From Tricholoma matsutake (lineage: Eukaryota > Basidiomycota > Agaricomycetes > Agaricales > Tricholomataceae): DNA of 64,000 nt. The stretch covers positions 3,348,001 to 3,412,000 of the forward strand of contig AP026550.1 of NCBI GenBank assembly GCA_026075535.2. The letters run 5' to 3'. Below the pieces are notes generated by a model. The model was not told where the DNA came from, did not search any database, and was given only the letters and a program-made list of their open reading frames with translations. Shown piece by piece: positions 22,225 through 34,500 of this stretch (position 1 is the first letter of the stretch; each line of letters begins with the position of its first letter). Position numbers and translations under genes: made by a program.

Positions 22225-23516
22225 TAGTGCTTGAAGGTCCAGTCCTCAGGACCAGAAATGGACCGAGAACTGAACTGAACTGTAACCAGTCCCAGTTCAA
22301 CCACTTCTCAAAGTGGTCAGTCCTTGGTTTTCATTCTTGTTGACACTTACCATCAAAGACCAGTTTAGACCAGTCCAGGACCAAACTTATGGTCCACAAT
22401 GTAGAGGGTAACAAATGTATATATGTATGTACTAATTACATATGTAATAGAGAAAAAATGGGGCATGCCCAAATGAATAGAGGGAAAAGTAAGCTGTTTA
22501 AATAGCACTGACCATTTGCACCTGTTTGCATGGTCACATGTACTCTCGTTTATGCATTTTTGATGTGTTTACATCTTTTGTTTATATACTTACATTTATT
22601 TGTACTGCATTGCCACAAGCTGCAATGTGTTTGTGGCTTGGTTTCTCTCCCACCCCACAACAATGGCCTCATCACAACTGGGGCACAAACAACATCTGTC
22701 AATGTTTGTGCCCCAGATAAGTATCTTTTATTCTTTGCCTTTCATTTGTAACTAACAAATATCTTGTTTGTTTTATAGATTCTATGTATAAAGTTATAAC
22801 TACTGACACGGCACTCACTTCCAGCCTCACGAGCCACTGCTTGTGGGCTGGACTGTGGGTGCAGGAGATGAGGACAAGGAGGACAAGGAGGACAAGGATG
22901 AGGAGGACAAGGACGAGGATGACCAAGATGATGAGAATGACAACAACCAAGATGACGATGAAGATGAGGATGATGAGGATGATGAACCACCACTGTGAGC
23001 TAACAATGAACAACAAGCAGGGGACAACAATGATGATGAATGATGAGTAGGGGACAACAACAACAAATGGTAAGCAGAGGCTGACAACAATGACAAATGA
23101 TGACAATTGGGGATGATGACAAGGATAAATGGGGACCACAAGATGGCGACAATGCAACACCCACCCCTCCCTCCCTCAAAATGTGAGACAGAGGGGTCAT
23201 TTTTTGACTGACAAGTCTTCCCCAGCACCGCCATCCAGCCTTGTGAGCCACTGCTCATGGGTGGACTTGTTTTCTTCTCTTTTAATTTTACTTTGTATTA
23301 TTCTTTTTTCTGTATGTATCTTAGTTACAAAAAGTAGTTGGTATATAGGTTGTAGGACCAGTCGAAACCAGTCGAGAACCACAGATGGACCACTCAGAAC
23401 CAGTTCTGAGTGGTTCAGTCTGTACGTAGAATTTTAAATATTACAGGACCGGTTTGGTCCTCAGTTCAAGCCCACAAGGGCAAAAAACCAGGACCGGACT
23501 GGACTTTCAAGCACTA
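22225..23516. mobile_element. Y1: non-autonomous hAT-like DNA transposon
   Basis: A perfect 8-bp target duplication GCCATTTA (22217-22224 and 23517-23524) flanks terminal inverted repeats beginning TAGTGCTTGAAGGTCC and ending GGACTTTCAAGCACTA (one mismatch). An 8-bp duplication and TAGTG ends are hallmarks of the hAT superfamily. About 170 bp at each end carries many GGACCAGTC-like subterminal repeats in both orientations. No transposase frame is present, so it would be mobilised in trans. The interior holds an intron-like module (22716-22778), a Glu/Asp-coding purine-rich minisatellite (22868-22990) and two palindromes. Confidence 0.85.
22868..22990 (+). repeat. Purine-rich GAC/GAG/AAG minisatellite
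   Basis: Irregular repeats of GGACAAG, GAGGAT and GATGAC within Y1. One frame would encode a Glu/Asp/Lys-rich stretch, but a stop lies a short way upstream and no ATG is present, so I do not call a gene. Similar purine-rich DNA occurs at about 51160-51490. Confidence 0.6.
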
Positions 23517-23524
23517 GCCATTTA

Positions 23525-24162
23525 GTAGGGTCAGACCAATGGAGAGGGGTGCCAGGAGACCCCTGGAGGGGGATACCCATGAGGTACACACCAGCACACC
23601 CTTGTAAACCAGCCATGTCACTGCTGACCCCATGACACAGGAAATGATGACCCAAAACTGCCAAGGGACAACACAACACCCATCTCCAGCCCTGTGAGCC
23701 ACTGCTTGCAGAGTGGATGGTGGTGCTCCTGGCTGCTGACAACATCAGGGACCATGAAAGCACACAGCCCCTCTCCACAGCTATGAGCACCTGCTCACAG
23801 GGTGGATGGGAGGGTGCTAATTGCCCACAACAAGGACAAACAACCCCAGCATCAGCACCATACGACAGACAACATACCACCCACCCCCAGCCTCACAAGC
23901 AACTGCTCATGGGGTGGGTCATGGGTGGAATGATGATGACGATGCCAGTGGGCAGGGAGGACGACACCAACACACCACCCACACCACACCAAGCTCATGC
24001 TCATAGGGTGGATTGTGGGGGCTATGGACGATGAGGGGGAAATGATGGGGAAAGTGACAGTGACATCTCCTGGGCCATAAGTAAGTTTTTTATTTTATTT
24101 TTCTTCCTTTTTGTACAACTAATGACATCTACAGGCCCTGCACTGAACAACACACCACCCAC
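23525..24162. repeat. Non-coding repeat region with palindromes and an intron-like module
   Basis: It contains three copies of the GTGAGC/GCTCAC palindrome family (about 23692, 23781 and 23891) and an intron-like module (24081-24134) with the donor GTAAGTTTTT, CAACTAATGAC and the acceptor CTACAG. It is the right-hand continuation of the sequence into which Y1 inserted and ends at the Gypsy-5 LTR. Confidence 0.5.
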
Positions 24163-24564
24163 TGTTAGGGCGACACCCACTATCTGCTAGCTAAGATTGT
24201 GCAGGTTCTCTCTACAAGAAGGGGGTGGGTTATGTGTGCATGATGGGGAAATTGATGGTTTTGATGTGAGGGGTTATTGATAGAATAGTTGGTTGAGAAA
24301 GGCGTTTTGCACCAAAAGTGTAGGTGGAATACCTAAGAGAACACAACTGGGGTCCCCTAGGTGTGTATTCAAGGTTTATATACTATGTTACATATATTGT
24401 ACATTGTTGCTACCAATGCGCTCATATATGTGTGTACATATTGATGCATGTGAAATAAAATTCTCATGCTAGCAAAGTGTAGTGTAACTCAGCATAATGT
24501 AGCATAATTCAATGTAATAAAATGAAAATGAAAATTTATTAGGTAATGGGGCTGTTTCCTAACA
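24163..24564 (-). repeat. Gypsy-5 3' LTR
   Basis: 402 bp with perfect 7-bp terminal inverted repeats TGTTAGG and CCTAACA. On the minus strand it is immediately preceded by the purine tract AAAAAGGGGGTAA, as expected for a 3' LTR. No second copy is visible in the window. Confidence 0.72.
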
Positions 24565-24812
24565 TTACCCCCTTTTTATGCCTCGACTTCCAGGGGAGAA
24601 AATATTGTATCTGTCCCCTCCATGAAATTTTGGTAAGGCTGGAATTTCATCCCCTCATACACTATTCTTGCAATGTGACATGGAGCATTTGGATTATGTT
24701 TAAAGAGTTGGGCAATCACATTATGTGCTCACTTACAATTCTCTTCAGGTTCCCATGAATTATTTTCATTGGTATAGTTCTTCCACTTTATAAAGAACTC
24801 CAATTTATTCTA

Positions 24813-25945
24813 TCAAAGACATGAGTCTAGAATTTCTTTGACTACATATTCTGGAGCACCTTCTACTATTATTGGAAGTTGTGGAGTGGTTTGTTGGCCA
24901 GGAATAGTGGGCGGGCGGTAGGGGCATAGGTAGGAAACATTAATCTCAGGATCAATCTTGAATGATTGAGGTAATTTTAGCACTACCACATTAGGCAAAA
25001 TTACTTTAGAGATTGTGTATGGGCCAACTTGTTTCTCTGTGAGTTTCCTAGAAGGTTGTGGAATATTAAGGTCCTTAGTACTTAGCCATACCAAGTCACC
25101 AACATTGTACTCTGGAGCAGGAGCTCAAGTATGATCCACATGTTGCATCATATCATCATGTGCTTTCATCAATGCCATCTCTGCTTCTTCCTGTACCTTT
25201 TGCATCTTAAATACAAAGTCTTCTACTGATTGTACCTTAACTTCCCTTCAGGGTTCTATTCCCATGTGGGGATGATACCCATAATTAGCAAAGAAGGGCG
25301 ACATGTGAGTAGCTGAATGGAATTTGTTATTGTGGGAAAATTCAGCAATTGCCAGCCATTTGGGCCAGTCAGTTTGTCGGTAGTTGACAAACATGCATAG
25401 GTACTGCTCCAATTCCTGGTTCATTCTCTCTGTCTGCCCATCAGTTTGTGGGTGATATGCCATGGATAATTTAGTATGAATCCCTTATTTAATTCTCACA
25501 TAAATGCAGAAGCAAGTGATTGGAGATAATGATATCAGGTAATCCATGTAATCACCATACCTGATTTAGGTAGAGGCATGCCAAGCCCAATGATGAGGTT
25601 TCTGTAGTAGTAGGAATAATATGGACCTCCGTTGTGAAGCAGTTGCATACTATGAATATTGCATCATACCCTTGAGCCTTGGGTAATCCAGTGATAAAAT
25701 CCACAGATATATCTCACCATGGTGCTTTCAGTATAGGGTTCAGCATTAATTTCCCTGCAGGTTTCTCTGGAAATTTCTTCCCCCTCATGCACATATCGCA
25801 TCCATCCACATACCCCAACACATATTTAGAAATTCTGGGCCACCAATAATTTCTCATTACTAATTCCAATGTCTTCCATCTTCCTGGGTGTCTGGGAGTC
25901 AGTGTATTATGATGTAACCAGACAATTTCCCTTTGCAAATCCAGA
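24813..25945 (-). pseudogene. Gypsy-5 integrase remnant
   Basis: From high to low coordinates: the integrase zinc-binding segment (CDMCMRGKKFP), the core with ISVDFITGLPK, a damaged second-Asp region (IIISN), [18 protein letters not shown] with the Glu, and the C-terminal domain ending in GAPEYVVKEILDSCL, where a chromodomain-like tail begins. Stops and at least two shifts interrupt it. The frame begins abruptly at the L1 border. Confidence 0.85.
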
Positions 25946-25948
25946 TCC

Positions 25949-26196
25949 TGTAAGGGGAACTCACCCAGGTATATATTCCCTATCTACTGTTCATACTCCA
26001 TGGAAACCTCTCATTCATTCCTATCTTATATATCTATTTGTTATTGTTTGGCTACAGCCTTATACCTGGCAGTAGTTACACTCTTTAATCCAACATCTAA
26101 GTATCCCCCCAGTATTACTGCTTTATAGCTGTCATTACATAGTCTTTATAGACTCTCTGTGCCCCTCTGTGGCCCCTGGTGCCTTTGTGCCCCCCA
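25949..26196 (+). repeat. L1 left LTR
   Basis: 248 bp, TGTAAGGGGAAC to TGCCCCCCA. It differs from the right LTR by substitutions and several small indels, so the pair is older than the Copia-2 or Gypsy-3 LTR pairs. Confidence 0.8.
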
Positions 26197-26668
26197 TATC
26201 CTCATCCTCTGGGTCTTGCCCTCACAGTATGTTGGATTCTCATTAAGTGTCTGGCTCTGCCCCACGCTCTGCTGGTCCTCTTTGGCTCTTATTCCTTCAC
26301 TGGCAATAATCTACCATCCACCAGCCCTTCCTGAACTCCCAGGAACTGAATCTCACCTCTGAGTCTGCTTTGCTGGCACACTCTGACTGCCATATCTGGC
26401 CTCCCTCTTCCTCTGGTGACTATCCCAAGGAAACTACACTACCCCTGCCCTCTCTGGACCCCATGGAGTGAAACCTATACTCCAGGAGCCTCTCCTTGCC
26501 AGCACATTTGCTAGCTGGCCCATTTCCCTACTGTGGCTACAATTCCCATAGAACCACCACTCCCCCTGGCTTCCCCAAGCCCCAGGAAACGAACCACACC
26601 TACTACAAACCACACCTACTATGAACCCTAATGAAGCTAAATGATGCCATCTGACACCATCTGCTCCC
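26197..26668 (+). other. L1 leader region
   Basis: Non-coding C-rich sequence with no clear gene. I could not match a tRNA primer-binding site directly after the LTR. Confidence 0.4.
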
Positions 26669-27682
26669 ATGGATCATCAAAATGAGATGAAATGCTCAAA
26701 AACACATTTTTCAACCCCCCCACCTCCTGACCACCAACCACCTGGAAAGGAGCAATGTGAATGGTTCCCCCATGTCCCCCTACATCCTCCACAGCTCAAG
26801 GAACCAAGTACAGAGCTGTATGGCCCACAGAACCCATCCAAACAACAAAATATGCCCAAAACACGTTTTTCGATGTTTTCACCTCTCAGGACCGAACCAC
26901 CTGGAAAGGAGCAATGCAAACAGTTCCTGACCACTCCACAACACTCCCCAAAGCCCCCCCAACTGAGACAACAGCCCTGCAACAAAAGAAACTCACAAAA
27001 ACATCACCAGCTCATCAAAACCACCTCAACAATGCAACCAGAGCTTGGGGTGAAGGAGTATGATGAAAGAATGAAGGGGAGACCTGGTGAGGAGAGGATT
27101 GCAGCTAGGGAGAAGTACAGGAGGGAGTCAGATGAGTTCATGGAGGCAAGATTGGCTAGGATGTGGAGGCCACTTTTTTTAGCTGAGGAAAGGGCAGTGG
27201 AACATTTTGAGGAGGTGCTGAGGAAGAAATGGAATCCAGAAACAGTGGAGAAGTTCAAGAGAAAGCAAGAGGAAAGATTAGCAGAGAAACATGCTGAGGA
27301 GAGGATTTCAGCTAGGGAGAAGTACAAGAGGGAGCAAGATGAGTTCATGGAGGTGGTGGAGGCAGCAGATGATGCGGAGGTGGCCAGTACATGGTGGCCA
27401 CTTTCTCTAGCTGAGGAAAGGGCACTGGAACATTTCTAGGAGGTGCTGAGAAAGAAATGGAATCCAGAAACAGTGGAGAAGTACAAGAGAAAGCGAGAGG
27501 AAAGATTAGCAAGATGTGCTGCATGCACTGTGGCTGCAGAGGTAACAACAGCAACTGATGCCATGGACTCCTCTCTCTCTCATAACCCTCCATCAGCCAC
27601 CCCTCCACCAGTGAGTAGTCCTCCACCTCCTACCTCTTTCATTTCCTCGCCTCCTTCCCCACAAACCCCAACTCAGTCAATA
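26669..27682 (+). pseudogene. L1 ORF, first part: charged protein with a duplicated ~90-residue unit
   Basis: I do not recognise the family. From about residue 130, a highly charged, helix-prone unit occurs twice. Each copy has EERI, AREKY, DEFME, PL.LAEERA.EHF, EVLRKKWNPETVEK and REERLA-like segments. The second copy is broken by TAG at about 27437. A Pro/Ser-rich tail follows (PPPVSSPPPPTSF). The first ~100 codons are low-complexity, and their coding status is doubtful. X1 interrupts the frame at 27684, and the frame resumes without change at 47407 when X1 and one target copy are removed. A Gag-like structural role is possible but unsupported. Confidence 0.6.
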
Positions 27683-27684
27683 CC

Positions 27685-27936
27685 TAGGGTGTAGCATGGG
27701 TCACACCGCGGGTAAATTTTCACACACCACACCCATACCTGTGTACACTGCACCCATTCTAACACTGCACCCATGGTGACAGGTTTTTACCATGGTCTGT
27801 TGTGAAACACTGCAGGTGTGACACCACAAATATACACCACAGTTTTTCACTCTTTTTTGACCTTCTATTTGATGTTCTACATTGTTTAACATGTGTATTG
27901 TATTCTATAACCCTTAACTACCTTAACTACACCCTG
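27685..27936. repeat. X-family terminal segment with internal inverted ends (MITE-like)
   Basis: About 250 bp from TAGGGTGTAGCATGG to AACTACACCCTG, with 9-bp inverted ends AGGGTGTAG and CTACACCCT. The same segment is found in inverted orientation at 51994-52237 in X2. It may be the terminal domain of the X family or a MITE carried by it. Confidence 0.62.
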
Positions 27937-28875
27937 TATACATACCAAAGCAACAGACAATAAGGTTTTTTTATTTGGAGAATGCCTTATATTTGCATGA
28001 GGATGACACAAATATTAAAATTTTCATTCAACTAATTAAGTAACAGGTACAAAACTAATTACCTCCCCCTCATTGTCTGCATGGTCCAGACAACGATAAA
28101 CTGTTGTCTGGGCCTGTTTTGATCCCTGTCTTGTCGCCATGTCCATTGTCCCCTCGTCCCTGTTGTCCCCTCGTCCCTGTCATCCCTGTCATCCCTGTTG
28201 TGGTCATGTCATTCCTTCATCATCCCATCACCCAACCACTCTGTGGGCAGGGGTGAACAGCAGTGGTGGTAGATGATGGGGTTGTGGGTTATTTTGTTGT
28301 TGTAACATAAGTAAAAACTATAATAAATGAAGACTTGAGTCAGTTGAAAGGGAAAAAAAAAGAAATGAACAGATGAAAAATTGCCTGGGGCCCGAATGAG
28401 GTTTGGGCCCATTTCATACACTGGTTGGTGTCATTGCGTCATTGTGAGATAAGACCTGTAGATAAAAAGGTAGAAGTCAGTTGAATGACAAAAAATAAGA
28501 AAAGAAAAGAACATAAGAGAAACTCACCTCAGGCCCAAATGACGATACATGTTGTTTGGGCCTATGCCTCATCCCATGCCATCCCCGTGTTCAAGTCCCC
28601 ATTCCTGTGGCCTTCATCTTCGTCATTGTCATGATTGTCCCCGTTCTCCCTCCATCATATTTTCTGAGCTGCAGTGGTCATCGGTGAGTCCCATCATTGT
28701 TGTCATCCCTGTTGTTCTGTCATTGCCATCCCTGCTATCTCATCATAGTCATCGTTGCTCTCCATTTTCACCCCACAAGCAGTTGCTTGCAGCGGTGGTT
28801 TGTTGTTGTTGGTAGGCAGGTCTTCCTCAGTTGGTGGGTGTGGGTGTGTTGGTTCCATATAGATGGTGGGGTCGT
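27937..28875 (-). repeat. X1 interior, left portion, with two intron-like modules
   Basis: On the minus strand, module 28456-28527 has donor GTGAGTTTC after TTTGGGCCTGAG and acceptor TCTACAG before GTCTTATC. Module 28319-28384 ends TTATAG before TTTTTACTTATGTTACAAC. The exon-like start resembles those of the modules near 46828 and 50971. No long open frame spans the modules. Confidence 0.6.
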
Positions 28876-29068
28876 TGTAGTGAGTCGAGGGGGATCTCCT
28901 TATATCACACACCAAAAGAACATGAATAATGTATATATTTCATGTAATGGTAGTGGTAAAAAAAGATGCTTATCTAAATTGAGGACTGGTCCCTATATAG
29001 GGACCAGTCAGGCCAATAGCAAGTAATTATAATATATACAAATGTGGGTCAAGCCCCGGGTCACCACA
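28876..29068 (-). repeat. Gypsy-2 3' LTR
   Basis: 193 bp. It carries a perfect 26-bp palindrome at 28984-29009, with arms GACTGGTCCC and GGGACCAGTC around TATATA. Confidence 0.93.
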
Positions 29069-29208
29069 CCCTCCCCCTTAGGCTTTGTCCAGGGGAGAAG
29101 CATAATGTTTTGAGTAAGAAAATGACCTCGAAGAGTATTGTTGAATATATGGGTATCGTCGGGGTGTGATGAAGCAGTCAGATCGGTTTATAAAAAAATG
29201 TGATGACC

Positions 29209-31188
29209 TCATTCGAGAGGGTCATCAGGGTTATGGGTCTCGTCGAGATCCAACGAGGATATGTGGGACTCGTCGTGGGTCGCCGAGGATTCAGGGATAT
29301 TGAGATCCACCATCAGGAGGCAGACCTCCTCAGGGGTGGTAACAGGTATCTCACGTTTGTGGTTGGGCACCGAGGAGAGAAGTTGGCTCTTGTGGTTGGA
29401 AACTGACGAGTGCAGTTGGGAGATAGGTGTCTCTGGGGAATTCCTCAGAGTGGCATCAGTTATCTGCCCTTCATCAAAAGGGACCAAAGGAAAGTGTGTT
29501 TTCTCGACGGTGAGTGTTTCACTGTTGGAGTTGGAGACAGAGTCAGTGGTGTCACCATTGTTGTCCAAGTCTCTAGTCTTTTGCAGCTTGGTAGTCATGA
29601 CAATGGGTTTGGATCTAAAGGGTACCTTGGGCCTGTTAGGGGGTATTCTGGCAGCGATACACCGTTCCCTCTTCAAGGCCTTCTTCTCACCTTGAGTTGC
29701 CTTCTTGATGAGGGGGACTTCGCCGAACCAACCCTGGTTGGGGTCGTCCATGCGAGGAAAGCTCGCAAGCATGGAAGCGGAGAGTTCACTGGAGAATCCA
29801 GAGGACAGAGCAGTGGAAGTCAAGAATCCAGGGCGGGGTCGCCCTGAATGAGGAGGAGCTCTGCCCCTGGTGGGGACGGTAGCATCTTGTTTCCTTTTCC
29901 TTTGTGGCTCCCAAAGAGCCATGGCATTAGCCCTGGTGATCCACCACCGGGGTTCAGTCATCTGAGGGGCATCCTCTGAAAGAGAGTTGGGAAGTTGCCA
30001 CAGATGTCACACAACGTCTGCAGTGATAGTAGACTCTTCCGAACAGGAGGAGTTGGCAGTGGCCATCGCTGTAAGCCAGCCGATGGCATAGTGATATCCT
30101 TCTCAGACTTCCTCGTCCGAGACTCCCATAGAGGCGAGGTGTCTTATGACATCCTCTAAGGAGACTTGATGGTTGGTGATTGGCATAGGTTGCCGACGGC
30201 GTATGGGGGGCAGAGCGAGGTGTTCCCGCTCTCGAATCTGTCAGTACAAGCCCAGCATAGCAAGTACCTCGGCAATACGAAGCGACAAGAGGATTTTGAC
30301 CTCAGGGGATAGCCCTGAAGGAATCTGTTGACGAAGCAGGAGTTGCCCCCTGACATGAGGGAGCGAGACCCTCTGTTTGTCTAACATGGTACCAGGGTGG
30401 TGTCTCCACTGGTACAGATGTTGGTGCATGAACTGTGCCCACATTTCTGCGGAGTCCAGGAGTGAGGGTTGCTCCAGGCAATTTGGATTGTTGAGTCGGT
30501 GGAATCCACATGCTGACTGCATCTCAATGGGGAGCCAACCGGGTAATCTCCAGTGGGCAAGGGCATAGCTCATCAGGGGCATTTGAGCCCCTGCAGCAGT
30601 GTCATTAACAAAGCGCATATACTTATGCATTCATTCTAGCATGGGGTATTTCCTGGAGGTATGGGCCATCTGGGACCAAGCATCAAATTCCTCAGTGTTC
30701 TGAGGAATGGAGGTTGGGACTAGGCCACGCGGCTTGGGAGCTGCTCACCAGTTCGCTGTCTGGGGAGTGTCAGGCATCGAGGAAATATACCTCGGTGGAG
30801 GAAGGTTGGGAAGAGGTGGGTAGACCTCGTTCATGTTAACATCCTCGTTGAGAACGACGGGGCAGGGAGCAGAAGGTGGAGCAGGCCAGGAAATGGCTTT
30901 TGCATAGGAGTTACCCTGAGGCCTCTCAGGGTAAGGGGATGGCTCACGAGTATGAGCTCGTTTGGAGGATTGGCCCTCAAGCTCCTCTTTCAGGTGCTCA
31001 TTTTCACTCTCCAGGTTCTGGATGGTTTCCCAGAGGGCATTGATGTCTTTCTCATATTCATCATACCTGCGTTCTGCTCTGGGCCAGCTGGCTAAGATGC
31101 CAGAGTTCATGTTGGCATCTCGACAATCCCTCGAGTTGAAATATTGTTTATCATGGTCATACACGTGTAAAGCATAGCTCTTGCACAT
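29209..31188 (-). pseudogene. Gypsy-2 extra ORF between pol and 3' LTR, unknown function
   Basis: A third ORF in sense orientation, in the position where envelope genes sit in errantiviruses. I see no signal peptide or membrane span, so an envelope role is not supported. One minus-strand frame runs 31188 to 29209 (about 660 codons), with stops at about 30628, 30238, 30110 and 30010. It opens with a Cys-rich segment (CNMC just upstream, NSRDC), then a coiled coil (NLESENEHLKEELEG), a Pro-rich part, a central segment with MSYALAHWRLPGWLP, and a Lys/Arg- and Ser-rich tail. I do not recognise the family. The start may lie upstream of 31188, in the same frame behind a TGA. Confidence 0.6.
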
Positions 31189-31596
31189 ATTGCAAGTGCC
31201 TCAGTGAAGGACAATGCCCTCACCATTGATTCTCCAGCCTTCGTCAGTGGAGGAACTGGCACCAACACCATCTCATTGGTTTTGGTCTTCTCTAGCAGAA
31301 CGTCTGCTAGAATGGATGACTTCTTCCATCTCGCCAGGGCTTGGCGAGCAGTGGATCCGAGTGAGGTTACTGCTTCTCCTTCCCCCTTTGAGACCGGCCA
31401 CTTGGGTTGGTCTCATGCATATGGCAAGATTCATTGCTTTCGTCCCCCATGGGGTCGTCTTCGTCTGGTGGTAAACTCACCATGGTATAGACCAAGCGAT
31501 GAGGAAGGAAAAAAAAATTGGAATTCCGCTGTACTATACAGCAGTGGAGATTGAAAACATGTAGATGGCCGACATGACTTGGAATTCACCCAAGCT

Positions 31597-34500
31597 TTAA
31601 GCACATTGACACGCAGTGCCAGCTGTGCATCTTGGCAGACCCTGCCAATCCTTGGTGCCCATAAGTGCCAAGTAAGCATCAAGAGCTGCAAGTTCATTGC
31701 AGTTCACCAATGGTTCCCAAGTGGTGTCACCTAGACTCCACTTAACCTCAAATTGGACATCACGGCCACACCACTTGTGGTCCGTAATTTCTTTGACATA
31801 CCATTCAGTGTCATCAGGTGCACCAAAGTCATATGCATCTGGGTAATGCCTGTTAGGAAACATGGTGTCATCGTTGGGATGGTGGGGTCTCAATAGGCTG
31901 ACATGGAAACACTGGTGTAAATGCCGGCATTTAAGTTCTTTCGGAAGGTCCAACTCATAGTTGGATGTCTCAGGATAGGCTTGTAGGACCTTGTAAGGTC
32001 CTATGAATTTAGGCAATAGTTTACTTGTGCGCCCTTTTGGTAGCGCTAGGTTTTTTGTGGACAAGTAGACAAAATCTCCTTGTTTGATATCAGGCTCTTT
32101 GTGCCAATGTTTATTAGCATAGTGCCACTGAAATACTCTTTCAGCGATGATGCTATCATGGGCCACTGCCATGTTTCGCAGGGCATTGATTGCAAATGTA
32201 CGCACTCTGGGAGGAACATGTTCTGTAGAAGGAAGTTCTTGCATCATACAAGGCAAGAATCCATAGTTGACTTCAAATGGGGCCATCCCCATTGCCCTGT
32301 TAATGGTAGAGTTTATGGCAAACTCTACGAGAGAGAGGAATTTTACCCAATCTTTTTGATTGGATGCAACAAACACTCGGAGAATCTGAGCAATCAAACG
32401 ATTTGCGCGCTCCGTTATTCCATCCATCTGAGGATGGAATGAAGTGGACATAAGTATCTTGACGTCCAAGATACAGTGGATTTCACACCACCATTTGGAT
32501 GTGAATTTAGAGTCTTGATCACAAATGATTGAGCCAGGTAGTCCATGCAAATGGACAATCTCCTTCACGAAGATGGGAGATAGTCATGATGTGGTCATCG
32601 TTGTGTTCACTGGGACTAGGTGAACTATGGAAGACAGACGACAGATGATCACCCAAAGGTAGTCAAATCCCTCGGACTCTGGGAAGGGTCCGATAAAGTC
32701 CATTCCAATGGACTCCCATGGTCTCAAGGGAGTGGGGAGCGAGTGCAATTTGCCTTGCGGGGAACGGTATTCACCTTTCAAGCATATACAATGCTTGCAA
32801 GAATCACAGTATTTCTTGACTTCACACTGAAGTCGAGGCCACCAATACCAACGTCGGATGTACTCCGAAGTTTTGACTGGCCCAAAATGTCCCACAATAT
32901 TGTGGGCCTGCTCAATTATATGACCATGCAGGGTCATACATTTGGAAGTGGAGGTGGGGATGCACAAGACGTCCTCACCACCTCGGTTCTTCCTCCAGAT
33001 GAAACTGTTCTGGATGCTGAAATCCGGGTGGTCTCTTGGACTTTCAAGAACCTTCTTGAAAACTTGGTCCTTGATGTATCCTTTCTGGATGTCATCATTC
33101 AGAGGATCCAACTCTGACATATGGATGTGAAGATCAGGTCCCTTAACCAGAGATGCATAAATCGAGGGGTTTTCCTCTGATTGTGGCTGTCCAGAAGAAG
33201 ACAGATCTGCACCTTCAGTATTTGCAGTCATTCTGGCTGTGGCTACATCCTGCTCTTCGATAAGTTCCTGAAGAGCTCTAAGCTGTTCACCAACTCGCTT
33301 CTGCTGAGCAGCAGTGGAGCAAGTCTCAATTACTCGATTCTTTAATTCGAGGTGCCGATCCCATGGGAGGTCCTCGTGGTTAGGATCAAGTCACACATCT
33401 GCAAAGATGTAGTGTTGGACTAATGGGGCGTCATCCCAAGAGTCAAATTGGTAGTAGTGGGACAGAGTGTCCACTACTTTGTTTAGGTTCCCTTTGACAT
33501 ATCTAATGTCAAAGTCAAAACGTGATAGGTACTCCATCCACTGCATCTGAGCAGAAAGTCTGCGCTGGGTCTGGAAGAATTCCAGTGCTTGGTGATCGGT
33601 GACGATGTGGATCCATCTACCAATCAGTTTGTCTTCCCACTTGAGGAGGGCCTCAAGTATAGCAATGGTTTTGTGCTCAAAGGTACGGTAGTTCCTTTGA
33701 GCATCTGAGAATTTCTTGGACAAGAAACCTGCCAGGCGGCAAGTTTGCCACTCAGGTCCTTGACCATACATCGTGCCAGTCCCAAAGACTGAGGCATCAC
33801 AGATCACCCAGATTGGCTCAGGCGACTTTGGGTCGATCGGCTTCAGCACCGGTGTTGTGCAATGAATGTCCTTAATCATCTGGAAGCAGTGATTGTGTAA
33901 TGGCCGCCATAGAAACGAGGCGCCATTTTTAGTCATCGCAGAGAGCGGACTAGTATAAGCACTGATATCTGACAAGAAATGAGCCAGATATTGCACAAGT
34001 CCCAAGAATCTCTGGACTTCATGATAGTTACGAGGTTTCTTCCACTCTCATACACAGGCCATCTTGTCGCTGTCTGCATGCAGCCCGTGCTTGTCAACCA
34101 TATGACCTAGGCACTCTACCTTTTCAGCGTAGAGCTCGCACTTCTCTGCATGAAGGTACAGAGCATGCTCACATAGTTTGTTGAATACTAGCTCCAGATG
34201 TTTCTGGTGTTCCTTAATCGAGTTACTAAACATGAAGATATTGTCCAAGTACACATGGACAAATATTCCGATGTAATCTCGGAAGATTAAATTCATCAAC
34301 CTTTGAAAGGTTGATGGTGCATTGCAGTCGCCTTGTTGCATAACCAGGCTTTCATATACGCCTTGAACCGTCGAAAAGGCGGTTTTCCAGATGTCATCTG
34401 GTTCCACTCAGACTTGCTCATAAGCATCCGAGAGATCTATCTTCGAGCGATATGTAGCTTGAGCAACATCAAGACAAATCATGTCTTGATCAGGAAACGG

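Noticed and set aside
22784..23050. Met/Arg/Thr-rich frame across the GAC/GAG minisatellite
   Set aside because: It is a low-complexity translation of a purine-rich repeat inside a hAT-like element; all frames of such DNA tend to be open.
29209..31188. Envelope gene in Gypsy-2
   Set aside because: The position fits, but no signal peptide, transmembrane segment or furin-like site is visible.
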